Source: an uncultured Formosa sp. (lineage in GTDB: Bacteria; Bacteroidota; Bacteroidia; Flavobacteriales; Flavobacteriaceae). From it: a stretch of 64,000 nucleotides of DNA. Numbering within the stretch: position 1 is the first letter of the stretch; each line of letters opens with the position of its first letter. The position numbers and the translations under genes are program-made. Shown here one piece after another: positions 61,939 through 64,000 of the stretch. Location of the stretch: contig NZ_CANMTH010000010.1 of NCBI RefSeq assembly GCF_947500765.1, positions 62,001-126,000 on the forward strand. The letters are read 5' to 3'. The notes beneath the pieces were generated by a model, which worked only from the letters and a program-made list of their open reading frames with translations, had not been told where the DNA came from and ran no database searches.

Positions 61939-61968
61939 TTTAATTCACTTTAATTCATATTAATTTTA
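61939..61968. promoter_or_regulatory. Three 10-bp direct repeats upstream of the metal operon
   Basis: TTTAATTCAC, TTTAATTCAT and ATTAATTTTA follow one another without gaps, placing equal bases on the same face of the helix just upstream of the candidate -7 box. An activator site is possible; the AraC-type protein of the operon would be the candidate. Confidence 0.35.
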
Positions 61969-62377
61969 TTACATCAAAACAACAAGTACATTGAGAGATA
62001 TTTAAACTACCTACATAAATTAATCCATGGAGTTTATAAAAAATTATTTACGTCGTATGTATAGTAGATAAAACATTAAACATTTATATAATTAAGTTTT
62101 TTTAAGTCAAATTTCAAACAAAATAAACACAAAGTATTGATTACAAGTGTTGCATGATAAAATCAATCTTATTTTGTTTCTATTTAATAAACATAAATTA
62201 TATACCTTTAACGACTACACTAGAGTTGCTTTAAAATTTTCACTTAAAACAAACATTTAAACTAATTAAGTCAACTTTATTTTATTTCATTTTAAAATAG
62301 TTACATGTATTTTATCCATGTATTAAATTTACAATATTTTAAAAATGCTTAAAACCTATAATAAATAAATAAAAACA
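61969..62377. other. AT-rich intergenic region with one inverted repeat
   Basis: No gene is seen in about 400 bp. The inverted repeat TACATG-N9-CATGTA (62302-62322) directly precedes a weak -7 box (TAAATTTA, 62324-62331), 47 bp before the next gene, and may be an operator for it. Confidence 0.4.
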
Positions 62378-64000
62378 ATGATCTCTCACAAACTATATTT
62401 AGCAATAATTATTGGCATTGCTTTAAGCTATAATGCTAATTCTCAAACAGGACCTGGAGGAATTGGTTCTAGTGACGGGACTTCAGATTTAATAATGTGG
62501 CTGCGTGCAGATTTAGGTGTAGAATCATCTTCTGGTGTTTCTGCTGTAAATAATGACAACATAACAACGTGGGTTGATCAAAGTGGAGATGGTAATGATG
62601 CAACTTCAGTCAAAGCACCTAGTTATGAAACAGGTAAACAAAATGGATACCCTGCAATTCATTTTACTGAATCAAACAATGAATATTTAGATATTGATAA
62701 CGAACAGAGCTTACCTTCTGGAGGTAATGATAGAACCTATCTTTTTGCAGCAGAACCATCAAATCCAGCTACAGGTACTCAAACACTTTTATATCACGGA
62801 CATACAACTGAAACTTTAGCCAATTATGGTCAAAGAATTAATATAACTAATAACACAAACGAGTTTAGTGTTGGAGTAAGCGGTAAAAGATTTGGTGTAA
62901 AACCTGGTTTTTCAAGCTTTAATATTGGTACTATTATATTTCCAAGTGCAGGGTCTACATCCAACGATTTTTTAAACTATAACAATGGAGAACTTCTAAG
63001 TTCTTATGTTGTAGATGGAGATAATAGTTTTGGAGCTATAAATATAAATACAACAAACGAACTAGCTTATATAGGAGCTAATCGTGTAGCTTCTCAGCAT
63101 TACAATGGAGACATGTCTGAAATTATTATTTTTGATAAAGAACTTAATGATGTTGAATTTAATATTGTTAATAATTATCTTTCTGCAAAATACGGTACTA
63201 CATTAGAATCAAGTATCGATTTATACACACAAGATGATGCTGCTAATGGTGATTTCGATCATAATGTTGCAGGTATAGGACAAATTAATGCATCTAACAC
63301 CCATAACGATTCAAAAGGTACAGGTATTGTTAGAATAAGTAATCCTAGAAATTTAAATAATGGCGAATACCTTTTTTGGGGAGAAGATACTAAAGATGCT
63401 GTTTATAATTTTTCTACAAATACTTCTCTTTATTATGAGCACCTTAATTCTAATTGGCGCGTTAATGAAATAGGAAATGTAGGAAGAGTAAACATAAGTT
63501 TTGATATTACAAATATGGATTTAACTGGCTACATGGGCTGTGGACCCCTTCAGTTAGTTGTCGATAACAATAGTGACTACTCTTCACCTACAGTTTATGA
63601 TTTAACAATTAGTGGTTCTACAGCATCAAGAAATCGTGTAAATTTTTCAGATGGAGACTATTTTTCTATAAGATACTTAGACCAAATTGTTTGGGATGGT
63701 ACACAGTTTTACAATGGTTCTGGTACTGCTAATGCTCCAGACACCTCTGATGATTGTCTTAAACTAACAATTTTATCTACAACACCAGGCGCTTTAACAT
63801 TTGATGCTCATGTACGTGAAGTTGAAGTAAAAAATGGGGCTACGCTAAATGTTACTGATGGATTATTACTAGAAGTTGAGGAAGAAGTTGTTATTGATGG
63901 TACTTTAGATTTATTAGGAGAAGCACAACTTATTCAAAACCACACAAACGTTACATCTAACTCTGGTAGTGGAAATTTAAAAATAAGACAACAAGGTACT
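62378..64000 (+). CDS. Large secreted surface protein, N-terminal 541 residues (runs off window)
   Basis: Open to the right edge. A signal peptide (MISHKLYLAIIIGIALSYNA...SQ) is followed by a LamG/concanavalin-like region typical of Bacteroidota surface proteins: LIMWLRADLGV (about 38), ITTWVDQSGDGNDAT, YPAIHF and YIGANRVASQHYNGDMSEII, then FNIVNNYLSAKYG. Further on are DHNVAGIGQIN, GEYLFWGEDTKDA and a repeat-like stretch VKNGATLNVTDGLLLEVEEE-VVIDGTLDLLGEAQ. The last residues (NSGSGNLKIRQQGT) resemble the lead-in to T9SS-exported adhesin modules. A T9SS C-terminal domain is expected but lies outside. Function is probably adhesion or polysaccharide binding. Confidence 0.8.
   Translation, partial: MISHKLYLAIIIGIALSYNANSQTGPGGIGSSDGTSDLIMWLRADLGVESSSGVSAVNNDNITTWVDQSGDGNDATSVKAPSYETGKQNGYPAIHFTESNNEYLDIDNEQSLPSGGNDRTYLFAAEPSNPATGTQTLLYHGHTTETLANYGQRINITNNTNEFSVGVSGKRFGVKPGFSSFNIGTIIFPSAGSTSNDFLNYNNGELLSSYVVDGDNSFGAININTTNELAYIGANRVASQHYNGDMSEIIIFDKELNDVEFNIVNNYLSAKYGTTLESSIDLYTQDDAANGDFDHNVAGIGQINASNTHNDSKGTGIVRISNPRNLNNGEYLFWGEDTKDAVYNFSTNTSLYYEHLNSNWRVNEIGNVGRVNISFDITNMDLTGYMGCGPLQLVVDNNSDYSSPTVYDLTISGSTASRNRVNFSDGDYFSIRYLDQIVWDGTQFYNGSGTANAPDTSDDCLKLTILSTTPGALTFDAHVREVEVKNGATLNVTDGLLLEVEEEVVIDGTLDLLGEAQLIQNHTNVTSNSGSGNLKIRQQGT

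Overview
The window is chromosomal DNA of a marine-type Flavobacteriaceae (Bacteroidota). Signs of this are the AT-rich sequence, promoters of the lineage-specific form TAnnTTTG, the typical parA-parB-DUF5683-dapB-lepB-wbqC gene order, many short-signal lipoproteins, a type IX secretion (T9SS) C-terminal domain on a subtilase, and heavy-metal genes with the HMBD/DUF3347/HYC_CC_PP domains common in this group. The genus cannot be fixed from sequence alone. No CRISPR array, phage, insertion sequence or rRNA operon is visible; two tRNAs are present.

Layout. 1-3190: a denitrification unit, nirK (AniA-like nitrite reductase fused to cytochrome c), nirV and the start of a probable Sco-type lipoprotein on the minus strand, facing a divergent Rrf2-family regulator. 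3484-9156: parAB and housekeeping genes (dapB, lepB, WbqC). 9148-14223: a minus-strand operon of two small membrane proteins, mutL, two rhomboids and an endonuclease/exonuclease/phosphatase protein. 14504-17907: a sulfur module (thioredoxin, persulfide dioxygenase-rhodanese, TauE/SafE exporter, Crp/Fnr regulator). 18043-19086: galM. 19493-25719: a GbsR/MarR regulator with an RND multidrug pump. 25878-32076: tandem M28 peptidases, an amidase and small unknown proteins. 32318-42116: an exported-protein region (YHYH, PEBP and carbohydrate-binding-like lipoproteins, a decayed gene, an arylsulfotransferase-like propeller, two DUF1566 paralogues) next to a LytS/LytR two-component system. 42503-45032: T9SS subtilase and tRNA-Pro/tRNA-Ser. 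45124-49825: PgpH-like HD hydrolase, thiolase, NlpC/P60 peptidase, DUF2541-like protein. 49890-61918: a 12 kb copper/heavy-metal efflux operon. 62378-64000: the N-terminus of a large surface protein that runs off the window.

The least expected signals are regulatory. (1) The nirK and tauE promoters each carry a Crp/Fnr-type palindrome centred exactly 36.5 bp upstream of the end of a perfect TAnnTTTG box, the class II activator position. (2) The nirK leader and the rrf2 promoter share a GATA-N4-TGTC palindrome, the likely site of the Rrf2 regulator. (3) A direct repeat with 21-bp period (TCAATAGAA-N12-TCAAyvAAA) lies 67-76 bp upstream of three start codons: the LytS-like kinase and both DUF1566 genes. 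This has LytTR-site geometry and ties an undescribed exported system to the adjacent two-component system. (4) The copper ATPase carries three near-identical tandem HMA domains from a recent 237-bp duplication. (5) A disrupted CarboxypepD_reg-like gene lies in the only long non-coding stretch.
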